DNA from: Brevibacterium linens ATCC 9172
Lineage (GTDB): Bacteria > Actinomycetota > Actinomycetes > Actinomycetales > Brevibacteriaceae
Assembly (NCBI RefSeq): GCF_900169165.1
Contig: NZ_FXYY01000003.1
Span: 1 to 64,000, forward strand
Reading direction: 5' to 3'
Length of the DNA: 64,000 nucleotides
Under the pieces are notes generated by a model. That model was not told the DNA's origin, made no database searches, and worked only from the letters and a program-made list of their open reading frames with translations. This document shows positions 1 to 8,406 of the stretch, in pieces. The translations under genes and the position numbers were made by a program. Positions within the stretch are counted from its first letter, which is position 1. Each line of letters begins with the position of its first letter.

Positions 1-1
1 A

Positions 2-127
2 GACCTTCGCGAGTGGGTTAAGGCGTGGAACGAGGACCCGCAACCATTCGTGTGGACGAAAACCGCGGAAGAGATACTGGAATCTCTCTCACGACTAATG
101 CAACGAACTACCGGCGCAGGACACTAG
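2..127 (+). mobile_element. 3' end of an IS630-family transposase
   Basis: The first 41 codons of the window are open and end in TAG. They read like the C-terminal tail of IS630-type DDE transposases, with the characteristic NEDPQPFVWTKTAEEI stretch followed by a short basic tail. The catalytic part lies upstream of the window, so intactness cannot be judged. A broken MFS gene starts about 50 bases downstream, which fits an insertion-prone border. The family call rests on motif memory only. Confidence 0.72.
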
Positions 128-179
128 CAGCTCGCTCCCATGAGCCGCTGGTGGCGGTGCGATAGGTATTCTGGGGTGT

Positions 180-1352
180 GTGTCCCTTGGTCGTTCTTTT
201 CGTGTCCTGTGGGGAGCGAACGCCGCGTCGAACCTGGCTGACTGTTTGGCGTTCGTCTCGATCCCGCTGCTGGTAGCCTCGCTTACCGACGATCCACGCT
301 GGATCGCTGTACGCTCTCGTCCGCCTACTCGTGGCTCTGCCGATCGGCGTATGGGTCGATCGTGTCGACCGCCGCTCAATCCTGATCGCTGCGAACATTC
401 TCCGAGGAATTGCCGTCATCGCCCTCGCGCTCTGCGTGCAATTGGGCGTCGGAGGTCTCGTCCTCCTCTACGCCGCCTACGCGGTCATCGGCACACTCGA
501 GAGCGCTGCTGATAACGCCGCGGTCTCTCTCGTTCCCGGCCTTGTCCAGAAGGGCAAGCTGGACACGGCAAATGGTCGGATCTCGGCCGCGCAACTCATA
601 GCCGACGAATTCGCTGGTCCGCCACTCGGCGGGTTCCTCTTCGCGATCGCTGCAGCTGCCCCCGTCTACGCAATGGGCGGGCTTTGGGCAGCTGCGGGCT
701 TGATCGCGCTTGCACTACCAGACCATCTGAGGCGGTTGTGCCCACGGCGCGCGCCTCGGTATGGCGAGAAGCCGTGGCGGGAGCAACGTGGCTCGCGCAC
801 CACCGCCTCGTCGGGGGATTGGCATTGATTGGAGCCTTGGCGAGCATCGGCTACATGCTTCCGTTCTCCATCCTCGTCATTTTCGCTCAGGAGCAGCTGG
901 GGGTCGATGGCGTTGGGTACGGGCTCATCCTGGCCGTGTCCGCGCTCGGTGGGCTCGTCGGCTCCTTCGCGACAGCTCGTATCCGCTCGCGGATCGGCTA
1001 CCGCTGGACGATCGTTGCAAGTTTGCTCACCGGGGCCGCCTCATTGCTGGCCCTCGCTGTAACCGGCAATGCAGTGGTTGCCTCGGTGCTACTGGCGATC
1101 TACATTCTCCACGCCGTGGTGTGGGGGATCTGTGCGACGTCGCTTCGCCAGCGTCTCGCGCCAGATGCGCTCCTCGGGCGGGTCAATGCCGCGTCGCGCG
1201 TCCTTGGGTTGATCGCCCTTGCCCTTGGATCATTAATCGGCGGGCTTCTCGCTGGCGTGCATCTCGCGTTGCCCGTGGCGATGGGTGGTGCGGTGTTCGT
1301 GATCTGCGCCGGCTTTGCTCTCGCCGTCGTCCGGACCATCGATACCGACTGA
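180..1352 (+). pseudogene. MFS transporter, broken by two frameshifts
   Basis: Three overlapping reading frames together spell one major-facilitator transporter. A GTG start at 180 leads into the first helix (frame 3). The protein continues in frame 1 from about 305 (motif ALPIGVWVDRVDRRS, the conserved loop between helices 2 and 3), and returns to frame 3 at about 710-730 through to the stop at 1352. Joined, this gives a protein of roughly 390 residues with about 10-12 hydrophobic helices, close to normal for this family of putative drug or metabolite exporters. Two independent frame changes make a working product unlikely unless they are sequencing errors. It lies directly behind an IS630 remnant, in a decayed region. 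Confidence 0.85.
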
Positions 1353-1447
1353 ACCGTATGTTTGTGCGTGGTGTGGTCTAGCGCGCGGAGGCTTCTCTGC
1401 CGCCGTTGCGAAACCGGTTCAATCAGAGGTTGCTATCTGCGGCGACG

Positions 1448-1473
1448 TGGTTGAGTTCCGGTTCAATGTATAG
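1448..1473 (+). repeat. IS-end-like motif, copy A
   Basis: The stretch contains GTTCCGGTTCAATGTATAGG and is closely matched at 7385-7410 (copy B), at 9267-9290 (copy C) and, inverted, at 13171-13194 (copy D). A second half-match (GTTCCGATCCAACGTCTGG) lies at 1531-1549. Multiple copies of a 20-bp motif close to an end resemble IS21-type terminal repeats, but no transposase is left, so the family is a guess. It sits at the left border of a GC-richer block. Confidence 0.5.
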
Positions 1474-1480
1474 GGAGCCG

Positions 1481-1559
1481 GCCTGACCAGGGGTTGTGTT
1501 GCTTGGGCCCTGCGGGCAAGGGGTCTGAGTGTTCCGATCCAACGTCTGGCGATAGGTCC
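1481..1559 (+). repeat. Block shared with 9241-9306 (IS-end relic)
   Basis: This segment begins GCCTGACCAGGGG and ends with GTTCCGATCCAACGTCTGG followed by GATAGGT. The same ordered elements, with a shorter spacer, occur right after the aldo/keto reductase stop codon at 9241-9306. The shared order suggests two decayed copies of the same mobile-element end. No coding potential was recognised between 1353 and about 1640. Confidence 0.4.
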
Positions 1560-1644
1560 ATAGATGCCTTCTGCGCCCCGAACACGTCTCTCGTTGTCGG
1601 TGGCCATAGCTAAGATTCCGATGGACCTGCTCCACTGTGAAGGG

Positions 1645-2121
1645 ACCACGATGGGGCGGACATCGCGGTGGCCGCCGCGCGTGAGCTGTGGGACGCCGGC
1701 CTCACCACCCCCGGCGCACATGCGCGCCTCGACGCACCGCCAGCGCGTCGCCGCGCTGGGCCGCGCCGGCTACCGCCGCTACGACGAGAGCACTGCGACC
1801 AGCCTGGGCCGCATGTCCGAGCACCTGCTCGCGGACTACGGCGGTGACCTGCGCCGGCTGCGTGTAGCGGGGCACGCGGAGCCCGCGGCCCTGAGCCGCC
1901 TGCTGCGCGCCTTTCCCGGCATCGGGCCCGCCGGGGCGCAGATCTTCCTGCGCGAGGTCCAGGGGATCTGGTCCCTCCCGCCGGTCTTCGATGCCAAGGT
2001 GCTCGAGGGCGCGCGCCGGGCGAGGCTGCCAGCCGAGCCCGAGGCGCTGGCCGGGCTGGTTGCCCCCGCCGACCGGGCGCGGTTCGCCGCCGCGCTCGTG
2101 CGCCGCGCGCTGCGGAGGTAG
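1645..2121 (+). pseudogene. HhH-GPD (endonuclease III-like) remnant, 5'-truncated and frameshifted
   Basis: The 3' two-thirds (from about 1725) read as a helix-hairpin-helix DNA-repair protein: AFPGIGPAGAQIFLREVQ is the HhH-GPD hairpin, followed by a segment containing VFDAKVLEGARRARLP. Just upstream, the expected preceding residues (ADIAVAAARELWDAGL) are present in another frame at about 1651-1700, so a frameshift lies near 1715-1730. Homology stops at about 1645, leaving no N-terminal half and no start codon. The break coincides with the IS-end motifs to the left, so the gene was probably cut by a rearrangement. Confidence 0.75.
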
Positions 2122-2246
2122 CCCCGGACGCGAGGGGAGCGGGCGCCGGGCCCCGCCCTTGCCGAGCGCGGAAAAATGAGTAAGCTCGAAAATAGGCGCG
2201 CAGGTTGCGCGGCTGCCGCCCCGGCGGCCCATCGAGGAGGAACACC

Positions 2247-3107
2247 ATGAGCGACATTGCCCGCGTCACCGTGCTGGGCGCCGGAGTGCTCGGCGCCCAG
2301 ATCGCCTACCAGACCGCCTACTCCGGCTTCGACGTCACCGTCTACGACATCGGCGACGAGGCCCTGAGTGCCGGCCGCAAGCGCCTGGACGCGCTCGTCA
2401 CCGCCTACCGGGCCGAGGTCGAGGGCGCCACCGAGGCCAGCACGCAGGCAGCGCTCGAGCGCCTGGCGACGACGACGGACCTCGCGCAGGCCGCGGGGAA
2501 TGCCGATCTCATCATCGAGGCCGTCCCGGAGCGCCTCGACATCAAGCGCGAGACCTACGAGAAGCTCGCGGCGCTCGCCCCCGAGCACACGATCTTCGCG
2601 ACGAACTCCTCGACCCTGCTGCCCAGCGACATGAAGGACTTCACGGGGCGGCCCGACCGCTTCCTCGCCCTGCACTTCGCCAACCAGATCTGGAAGTTCA
2701 ACACCGCCGAGGTCATGGGCACGGCGGAGACGAGCCCCGCGGTCTTCGACACGGTCGTGGAGTTCGCCCGCGCCATCGGCATGGTGCCCATCCCCGTGCT
2801 CAAGGAGCGCCCCGGCTACGTGCTCAACTCGCTGCTCGTGCCCTTCCTCAATGCGGCCCTCGACCTGGCGGCGGGCGGCTACGCACAGCCAGAGGACGTC
2901 GACAACGTCTGGCGGATAGCCACGGGCGCGCCCATGGGACCGTTCCAGATCTACGACGTCGTGGGCCTCGGCACTGCCTACAACATCCTCTCGAGCGGCG
3001 ATGAGCACAGCCAGCGCCTCGCCGCCTGGCTCAAGGAGCACTACATCGACCGCGGCCGCATGGGCGCCGGCGCGGGCGGCGGCTTCTACGACGACCCCCA
3101 GGGCTGA
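2247..3107 (+). CDS. 3-hydroxyacyl-CoA dehydrogenase family protein
   Basis: A predicted NAD-dependent dehydrogenase of 286 residues. The N-terminal Rossmann motif GAGVLGAQIA (residues about 9-18) and the acidic residue ending the second strand (VYDIGDEA) mark the NAD-binding domain. NSSTLLPSD and ALHFANQIWKFNTAEV carry the family's active-site Ser/Asn and His region, and the C-terminal all-helical dimer domain is complete. The start is fixed by a strong GAGGAGG site 6 bases before ATG. Family members oxidise 3-hydroxyacyl-CoA in beta-oxidation or act on small 3-hydroxyacids; the substrate cannot be read here. It is the first intact gene of the GC-rich block that also carries oleate hydratase, so a fatty-acid role is plausible. 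Confidence 0.87.
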   Translation: MSDIARVTVLGAGVLGAQIAYQTAYSGFDVTVYDIGDEALSAGRKRLDALVTAYRAEVEGATEASTQAALERLATTTDLAQAAGNADLIIEAVPERLDIKRETYEKLAALAPEHTIFATNSSTLLPSDMKDFTGRPDRFLALHFANQIWKFNTAEVMGTAETSPAVFDTVVEFARAIGMVPIPVLKERPGYVLNSLLVPFLNAALDLAAGGYAQPEDVDNVWRIATGAPMGPFQIYDVVGLGTAYNILSSGDEHSQRLAAWLKEHYIDRGRMGAGAGGGFYDDPQG

Positions 3108-3212
3108 GTCCCGCCCGCTCTGTGGTGGAGGTGGGCCGCGCTCGGTAGGCTAGCCCTGTCGCGCCACGGGTGCGGCGGTCGCGCCGCCGGGCGGCCCCGC
3201 GAGGAGGTCCGT

Positions 3213-4145
3213 GTGGGTGCAGCGCTGAGGGACGGCGATTCCGAGGCGGGCCCGGCCCGCCGGGAGACCGCCGCCGACCGCCGCGAATGGGCGGCCATGT
3301 GCCGCCAGGTCCGCGTGCCCACGATGTGGGGCATCCCCCTGCGCCTCTTCCTGCTCGCCCTCGGCGCCGTGCTGCCTGCCCTCGACCGCGCGCTCGCGCC
3401 GCCGCACACGGTCGCGGTGCGCCGGCGCCGCCGCGCCCCGCGGGGGGACGTTGTGCTCGCCGTCAACATCCCGCGCCTGCTCGACTGCGAGGGTGCGTGG
3501 GGCATGCGCATCGAGCTCGTGCCCAGCCTGGGCACCCCCGTGCCGAGCGGCGGGTTCCTCTTCCGGACCTCGGCGCCGGTGGGCCGGGCCCAGTGCCGCG
3601 CGCTCGAATCGGCGCTGGCGTTCGGCGACGTGCTCGCGCCCGCCAGCGGGCCCTTCGGCGCGATCCGCGCCATGGTCGACATCGCGCTCAAGGCGCTCTC
3701 GCCCGCGGTCAACGATCCCAGCCGCGCCGCCCAGGCGCTCGAGGAGATCGAGGACATCCTCGCCGAACCCGGCCCGGACATCGCCAAGCGCGAGGCGCTC
3801 CTGGCCGCCCACCCCGACGCGTCGGTGCTGCGCGAATGGACGCGCAGCTGGGCCGAGTACGTGGCCGCGGCCACCGACGAGATCCGCCAGTACGGCACCG
3901 GCAGCGTCCAGATCCAGCGGCGGCTGCGGGCGCTCTTCGACACGCTCGCCGGGCGGTGCGAGCTCCAGCAGCGAGCGGCCCTGCTCGAGCGCCGCGCGGC
4001 GCTTCACCGTGGGCTCGAGCGCTGGTGGCCCGATCCGCTCGACCGCAGGCTGGCCGGCTGCGCGGATCCGCAGGGCCTGGGCCGGGCGCTCGGCACAGCG
4101 GCGCGCGCCGAGCAGGCCCCCGAGCCCGAGGCTCCGCCGGCCTGA
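3213..4145 (+). CDS. DUF2254-like membrane-associated protein, apparently N-terminally shortened
   Basis: The gene encodes 310 residues from a GTG with an AGGAGG site 5 bases upstream. The middle part matches the DUF2254 core, notably AIRAMVDIALKALSPAVNDP (residues about 150-169) and the following QALEEIEDIL helix. Typical DUF2254 proteins are longer and have several N-terminal membrane helices. Here only one hydrophobic segment (about residues 38-55) precedes the soluble domain, and an Arg-rich stretch follows it. The gene may be a deleted relative that is still translated, or a real short variant. Function of the family is unknown. Confidence 0.62.
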   Translation: MGAALRDGDSEAGPARRETAADRREWAAMCRQVRVPTMWGIPLRLFLLALGAVLPALDRALAPPHTVAVRRRRRAPRGDVVLAVNIPRLLDCEGAWGMRIELVPSLGTPVPSGGFLFRTSAPVGRAQCRALESALAFGDVLAPASGPFGAIRAMVDIALKALSPAVNDPSRAAQALEEIEDILAEPGPDIAKREALLAAHPDASVLREWTRSWAEYVAAATDEIRQYGTGSVQIQRRLRALFDTLAGRCELQQRAALLERRAALHRGLERWWPDPLDRRLAGCADPQGLGRALGTAARAEQAPEPEAPPA

Positions 4146-4155
4146 GCGCGGCGGC

Positions 4156-4567
4156 TCAGCCCCGCAGGGAGGCGGGCGGGGCGCCGATGGCCGCCCACAC
4201 CTCCCGCCACTTCTGCGCCAGCGTCGAGGCGGTCTCATGGGCGTTGAGCCCGCTGGGGTTGGGCAGCGCCCACAGGGCCACCCCGTCCGGCCACCCCGAG
4301 CACCGCACCGGGACGGTCGAAGGCCTGACGGCATGCGGTGATGCCCACCACCGCGACGGCGCAGGGCCGCAGCACCGCGGCGCGCCCGATCAGGCGCAGC
4401 CCGCCCGCGCGCAGCTCCGCGCGGGTCAGCTGGGCGGCGCGCGCCGTGGTCCGTCCCACGAGGTTGGCGATCCCGATCCCGCGCTCGGCCAGCGGCGAGG
4501 GCCGGCGCCAGGGCCGCCAGGCGGCGGGCAGGCGGGATTCGGAGCCGAGGGGAGCGGTGGGCGACAT
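4156..4567 (-). pseudogene. Mismatch-specific DNA glycosylase (mug) remnant
   Basis: The minus strand shows the second half of a Mug/TDG-type glycosylase. ERGIGIANLVGRTTARA and AVVGITA are in one frame; PNPSGLNAHE and KWREVWAAIGAP follow in another frame, reaching a TGA at 4156. A frameshift therefore lies near 4285-4300. The N-terminal GINPG catalytic loop and about 60 residues are missing, so the product cannot work. An intact homologue of the same family is present at 35498-36166, so this copy is redundant and lies in the GC-rich acquired-looking block. Confidence 0.8.
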
Positions 4568-4626
4568 GGGAACAGCCTAGGCGCGCCTCGGGGCCGGGCC
4601 CGAGGCGCACCCGCGGTGGGCGGGGC

Positions 4627-6384
4627 TCAGATGAGACCGTGCTCCTCGAGGAGCTGGCCGATCTCCCCGTGCTCGAGCCTGCCGCGCAGGTAGCCGCGCA
4701 GAGCGGCCGGGCCGGGCATCTCCACCTTCTTGCCGTCGCGCATGCGCGCCGAGGCCTCGAGCAGGTCGCGCACATCGTACGTGGAGCCCCAGGTCTCCGG
4801 CACGCCGCGCTCCACGTCGAGGAGTTCGTAGACGGCCTCCATGCCGGTGCGCACCGAGTATTCGGTCGTGAAGATCGTGTCGCGGCCGGTCTCCGCGAAC
4901 TGCCCGAGGAACGCGAAGTTCGCCGCCCCCTCCGGCACGACCTGCGGCCGGTCACCCGCGCGGCGGGGCATGAAGAAGCTCGTCACGTAGGGCATCATGA
5001 CCGGCACGCACCGGGCGCCGGTCGCCGCGAGCTCGGGGATCTCCTCGACAGGCACGCCCAGGTGGTAGAGCCACTCCTGGGTGATCTCCTCGCCGGTGCA
5101 CTGCGCCAGGGGCTTCTTCACGTAGTCGCCGTCGACGTCGACGAACAGACCGTAGACCCAGACAACGATCTGATCCTTCGGCTGCTTCTTGAAGTGCGGC
5201 TGGCGATTGACCGTCCAGCTCAGCAGCCAGGAGGAGTCCTCGGCGGTGACGATGCCGCCGGTGACCACGCGGCCGCTGAACGGATCGCGCTGGGCGATGC
5301 GCTCGATGTAGGCGGGGATGCGCTCATCGAGCGTCGTGACGGTGGCCGATTCCCACTTCGTCTCCTCGATCGAGGAGCAGAAGACCTCCGGGCGCCCGAA
5401 CGCCGGGTCCTTCTTCGCGATGCGCTTCCACAGGTCCCAGGCCGGGGCCGGGCCCTCGTTGAGGGCTGCGGGCGTGTGGTGGTCGCCGTCATCGGAGTTG
5501 TCCACGAGCGAGCCGATCGTCATGAGCGCGAGGTCGTGCTCGCCGAGCTCGATGGTCTCTTCGGCGCCGTCGCGGCGGCAGCGGATCGCGGTGGCGCGGA
5601 TCTCGCCGTTGCGGTGGGCGAAGTCCACATCGAGGACCTCGGTGCCGGAGCGGAAGACGACGCCGTGCTCGGTGAGGTAGTGCATGAGCGGCAGGACGAA
5701 GGACTCGTACTGGTTGTACTTCGTGAACTTCAGCGCCGTGAAGTCGGGCAGCCCGCCGATGTGGTGGATGAAGCGGTGGAGGTAGAGCTTGAACTCGAGC
5801 GCGGAGTGCCACTCCTCGAAGGCGAACATCGTCCGCCAGTACATCCAGAACGGCGAGTCGAGGAACTCGCGGCCCATCACCTCGTCGATGCGCTTGCCCT
5901 CCATCTCCGCACGCTCGGCGAGGAAGATCTTCAACAGGTCCTTCTGCGCCCGCTTCGGCAGGTCGAAGCGGCCCTCGTGGCCGGCGTCCTCGCCCCGGCG
6001 CACGGTGGCGCGGCGCAGCGAGTAGTTGGGGTCGTCCTTGTTGAGCCAGTAGAACTCGTCGAGCACGGAGGCGTCCTCGAGCTCCAGGGAGGGGATGGAG
6101 CGCATCATGTCCCACAGGCACTCCATGTGGTTCTCCAGCTCCCGGCCGCCGCGGATGACGAAGCCCTTCTCCGGGACGTCGAGGCCGTCGAGCGCACCGC
6201 CGGCGATCTCGCCCTTCTCGAGGATCGTGACGTTGGCGCCGGGGACCCCGGCGTCGCGGATGAGGAAGACGGCCGCCGCGAGCCCGGCCAGCCCGCTGCC
6301 GACGATGTAGGCCTTCGTCTCCTGCGCGTGCTGTGCGGGGCGGGGACGCGCGAACGCCTCGTAGTTACCTGCCGTGTGCTGCAT
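4627..6384 (-). CDS. ohyA: Oleate hydratase
   Basis: A 585-residue flavoprotein of the oleate hydratase family, which adds water across the cis-9 double bond of oleic acid to give 10-hydroxystearate. It has an FAD-binding GSGLAGLAAA motif (about residues 29-38), the family signature RGGRELENHMECLWD, a YNQYES substrate-channel segment, and a C-terminal NFAFLGQFAE motif. The length is normal. The start follows AAGGATGGATC. It is transcribed divergently from a TetR gene with a palindromic operator between them, so repression relieved by a fatty acid or acyl ligand is likely. In bacteria these enzymes detoxify free unsaturated fatty acids. Confidence 0.93.
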   Translation of the reverse strand: MQHTAGNYEAFARPRPAQHAQETKAYIVGSGLAGLAAAVFLIRDAGVPGANVTILEKGEIAGGALDGLDVPEKGFVIRGGRELENHMECLWDMMRSIPSLELEDASVLDEFYWLNKDDPNYSLRRATVRRGEDAGHEGRFDLPKRAQKDLLKIFLAERAEMEGKRIDEVMGREFLDSPFWMYWRTMFAFEEWHSALEFKLYLHRFIHHIGGLPDFTALKFTKYNQYESFVLPLMHYLTEHGVVFRSGTEVLDVDFAHRNGEIRATAIRCRRDGAEETIELGEHDLALMTIGSLVDNSDDGDHHTPAALNEGPAPAWDLWKRIAKKDPAFGRPEVFCSSIEETKWESATVTTLDERIPAYIERIAQRDPFSGRVVTGGIVTAEDSSWLLSWTVNRQPHFKKQPKDQIVVWVYGLFVDVDGDYVKKPLAQCTGEEITQEWLYHLGVPVEEIPELAATGARCVPVMMPYVTSFFMPRRAGDRPQVVPEGAANFAFLGQFAETGRDTIFTTEYSVRTGMEAVYELLDVERGVPETWGSTYDVRDLLEASARMRDGKKVEMPGPAALRGYLRGRLEHGEIGQLLEEHGLI

Positions 6385-6426
6385 GATCCATCCTTCCCAT
6401 CGCGTGCCGGATGCCGATCACCCGGC

Positions 6427-6455
6427 CTCAATATTGAGTGTACTCAGAATTGAGT
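6427..6455. promoter_or_regulatory. Palindromic operator between ohyA and its TetR regulator
   Basis: CTCAATATTGAG (6427-6438) is a perfect 12-bp inverted repeat, and ACTCAGAATTGAGT (6442-6455) is a near-perfect second copy. The two share the half-site CTCA/TGAG and overlap the region expected to hold both divergent promoters. This AT-rich island is striking inside the GC-rich block. It is the obvious binding site for the adjacent TetR protein. Confidence 0.7.
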
Positions 6456-6459
6456 CGAC

Positions 6460-6465
6460 TACAAT
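6460..6465 (+). promoter_or_regulatory. -10 element for a leaderless TetR transcript
   Basis: TACAAT ends 6 bases before the ATG at 6472, and no Shine-Dalgarno sequence is present. This spacing is typical of leaderless actinobacterial mRNAs that begin at the start codon. The element lies next to the operator palindromes, which would make the regulator autoregulated. Confidence 0.5.
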
Positions 6466-6471
6466 GGCCGC

Positions 6472-7194
6472 ATGGAAACTCGGGATGACACGGAGCTGGC
6501 GCCCTCGGCGACGCTGGGCAGGCGCGAGCGGGCGAAGGCGGAGAAGCGCGCCCGCATCCTCGCCGCGGCGCGCGCACTGTTCGAGGAGGGCGGTTTCGAG
6601 CGGACCTCGATGAGCGAGGTCGCGCGCGCGGCAGATGTGGCCGAGGGCACTGTCTTCCAGTACGCGGCGACGAAGGTCGAGCTGCTCATGATGGTCGTCG
6701 ATGCGCTCTGGGGAGCCCACGAGCGCGCGACGACCACCCCTTCGCTCTCTGCGTTCGTCGCGCCCGGCGCCGCGACGGCGGGCGGGGAGACCGCGGACCG
6801 GATCGCGGAGCTGATCTCGCCGCTCGTCACCGCGATGCGGCGCTGGTCCGAGCTTGCGACGTGGGTCGCCCGCGAGATCCTCTTCGGTGCGGACATGCCG
6901 CATCGCCGGCGGGTCCTCGACCACGTCGATCGCCTCGAAGAGCAGATCGCCGCGCGCCTGCAGGACGGTCAGGCCGACGCTTCCGGTGCTATCGGAGCGG
7001 CGCGGGACGGTGCGACAGGCACTGCCGGCGAGGAGCCCGGTGCGGCTGCGGCAACCGGCGCCCGGCTCATCGTCGCCGGGGTGCTGGCCGAGCTCAACCG
7101 CTCCCGGCAGGGGCGCATCGACGGCGAGGACGTCGATGTTGTGCTCCGCAGGCTCATCGACCTCGTGGTGGCGGGGGCGGGCGCCGCCCGGTGA
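6472..7194 (+). CDS. TetR/AcrR-family regulator, likely controlling ohyA
   Basis: A 240-residue repressor with a clear N-terminal TetR helix-turn-helix (RILAAARALFEEGGFERTSM...VARAADVAEGTVFQY, about residues 28-66). The ligand domain is variable and contains a low-complexity Ala/Gly stretch near residues 165-195. It starts at ATG with a -10 box 6 bases upstream and no ribosome site. Position opposite oleate hydratase and the palindromes at 6427-6455 make it the probable fatty-acid-responsive regulator of that gene; the ligand is inferred, not seen. Confidence 0.88.
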   Translation: METRDDTELAPSATLGRRERAKAEKRARILAAARALFEEGGFERTSMSEVARAADVAEGTVFQYAATKVELLMMVVDALWGAHERATTTPSLSAFVAPGAATAGGETADRIAELISPLVTAMRRWSELATWVAREILFGADMPHRRRVLDHVDRLEEQIAARLQDGQADASGAIGAARDGATGTAGEEPGAAAATGARLIVAGVLAELNRSRQGRIDGEDVDVVLRRLIDLVVAGAGAAR

Positions 7195-7502
7195 TCCGGA
7201 AGCCGTCCGGGCCGTTCGGGCCGCCGCTGGTACCGGCCGGCGCCGCCGCGATTGCCCACCGCGCGGCCGGCAGGCGCGTGCCCGCCGCGGTCGTGTAGGG
7301 CCCCACGGTCAGGTCCTCGCCCAGTAGGGCGGGGGCAGCACTCGTGGAGTCAATCTACGTCAAAGGTTATTCGGCTACCGAACGTGGTCGAGTTCCGCTT
7401 CAATGTCTAAACCCCAGGTCAGAGGCCTAACTCGTGCTACAGAATCACGTAGCGACACGCCGTCTGGTAGCACTTCTGTAGCACGGCGGAGAGGAGAAGA
7501 AC
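7195..7502. other. Gene-free stretch at the right border of the GC-rich block
   Basis: No gene is recognised here. GC-rich sequence continues to about 7320 and then gives way to less GC-rich DNA carrying motif copy B (7385-7410). The last bases hold a good ribosome site (GGAGAGGAGAAG) for the short frame at 7503. Confidence 0.5.
7385..7410 (+). repeat. IS-end-like motif, copy B
   Basis: The stretch contains GAGTTCCGCTTCAATGTCTA and is a direct repeat of copy A at 1448-1473: both share TGGTnGAGTTCCGnTTCAATGT. The two direct copies bracket the GC-rich block carrying oleate hydratase, as expected for a composite insertion or for recombination between two element ends. Confidence 0.5.
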
Positions 7503-7613
7503 ATGGCTCGCAATGAGGCGCTGGGCAACCGCAACAGGAACTCCGCCGACGAGTTCTACGGTTACAAGCTGGTCGAGGTGCGCATCGACCTGGAGCCGTC
7601 CCAGATGCACTGA
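7503..7613 (+). CDS. Very short reading frame, unknown
   Basis: An ATG preceded by GGAGAGGAGAAG opens 36 codons ending in TGA at 7611. The peptide is polar (it starts MARNEALGNRNRNSADEF) and no family is recognised. It may be the surviving 5' end of a larger gene cut by rearrangement, because unrelated fragments follow at once. The good ribosome site is the only support for translation. Confidence 0.3.
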   Translation: MARNEALGNRNRNSADEFYGYKLVEVRIDLEPSQMH

Positions 7614-7669
7614 CCGGCGACGACGGTACCCGCCAGCAGGCGAGGACTATTCTTCGCAGACCCCGCTGA

Positions 7670-7983
7670 TCATCCGGTTCGGCGAAGAGTTCGCCGCGTG
7701 TCCTGTGAAATGTTCGATGCCTCTCGACAGGCGATCAGCAGGCGAAGAACCTCGAGCTCGCGGTAGGCTAGCCCGTGTAGGTCCTCGCAGGGTGAGAGCA
7801 CGACGACCAGGCTCAGGTGGCGGGGAGCGTCTTGAGGCATGCCCAGAGCCATGACGCGCAGGTAGCCGCCGGGTTCGGTTGGCGCGGGCAGCAGGAACGA
7901 GGTCTGCGGCCCGCCGAGCATCGCGCGGGGCCGCGGCCAGTACTGGCGAGCGGGGGCGTAAGGCGGGGTGGTCGGGAAGTCCG
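7670..7983 (-). pseudogene. LuxR-type regulator fragment
   Basis: On the minus strand an open frame contains MLGGPQTSFLLPAPTEPGGY, a strand-rich sensory segment, and then GLAYRELEVLRLL, the start of a LuxR helix-turn-helix. The frame ends at 7670 soon after, before the recognition helix is complete, and no start codon or N-terminal domain remains upstream of about 7983. This is a decayed piece from a larger regulator, next to an integrase-like fragment. Confidence 0.6.
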
Positions 7984-7996
7984 GGCAGGGCCATGA

Positions 7997-8164
7997 CGTC
8001 TCGTGACCGGCTGGACCCTGACCTCATTCCCCAGCATCCGCACCGACCTGCGCAACACCGTCGCGAACGTGGTGGACCAAGAGGCGGCCCGAGACGGGGA
8101 CCTGGCCACCAGCCGCTCACCCGATGATCTCTTCTTTTTGTTCCGTCGTGGGAGTATTGTTTAG
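7997..8164 (+). pseudogene. Possible tyrosine-recombinase (integrase) fragment
   Basis: A frame open between the TGA at 7994 and the TAG at 8162 reads TDLRNTVANVVDQEAARDGD followed by LATSR. This resembles the segment of actinobacterial site-specific integrases just before the catalytic His-x-x-Arg box. The box and the catalytic Tyr are absent, and there is no start codon. The assignment is tentative. Confidence 0.35.
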
Positions 8165-8406
8165 TCCACTGACGCCGGAAACTGCTCGTGAGCAGCCCGG
8201 TACGCCACATGGCGCAGGCGGGGCTGACTAGCAGCTCGACACCCGGCACCTCGGTACCAAGAACAAGTAGCACGGCTGCGTCTGGGCCGTCTTCCAACTC
8301 GACCGATGCCCCACGCAGTAAGCCAGCACCGATCGCGGACGCGCTGGCCCTTCGAGGATCTCGGCCCACGTCCCACCTCAGGACAACCAGAAGGAAGTGA
8401 TCGCGG
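8165..8406. other. Gap upstream of the aldo/keto reductase
   Basis: No gene is recognised. One minus-strand frame has a protein-like composition (ASAIGAGLLRGASVELEDGP near 8300) but no start and no identifiable family, so it may be another gene fragment. The bases before 8407 hold GAAGGAAGTG as a possible ribosome site. Confidence 0.35.

Noticed and set aside
3150-4955. 601-codon open frame on the minus strand across DUF2254, mug and ohyA
   Set aside because: It is Arg/Pro/Gly-rich and arises from GC-rich third positions of genes on other frames. No domain is visible and it crosses three recognised genes.
4639-6453. 604-codon plus-strand frame antisense to oleate hydratase
   Set aside because: Composition (Val/Leu/Ala/Asp/Arg repeats) is that of a reverse-complement shadow. 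The minus-strand protein is a complete known enzyme.
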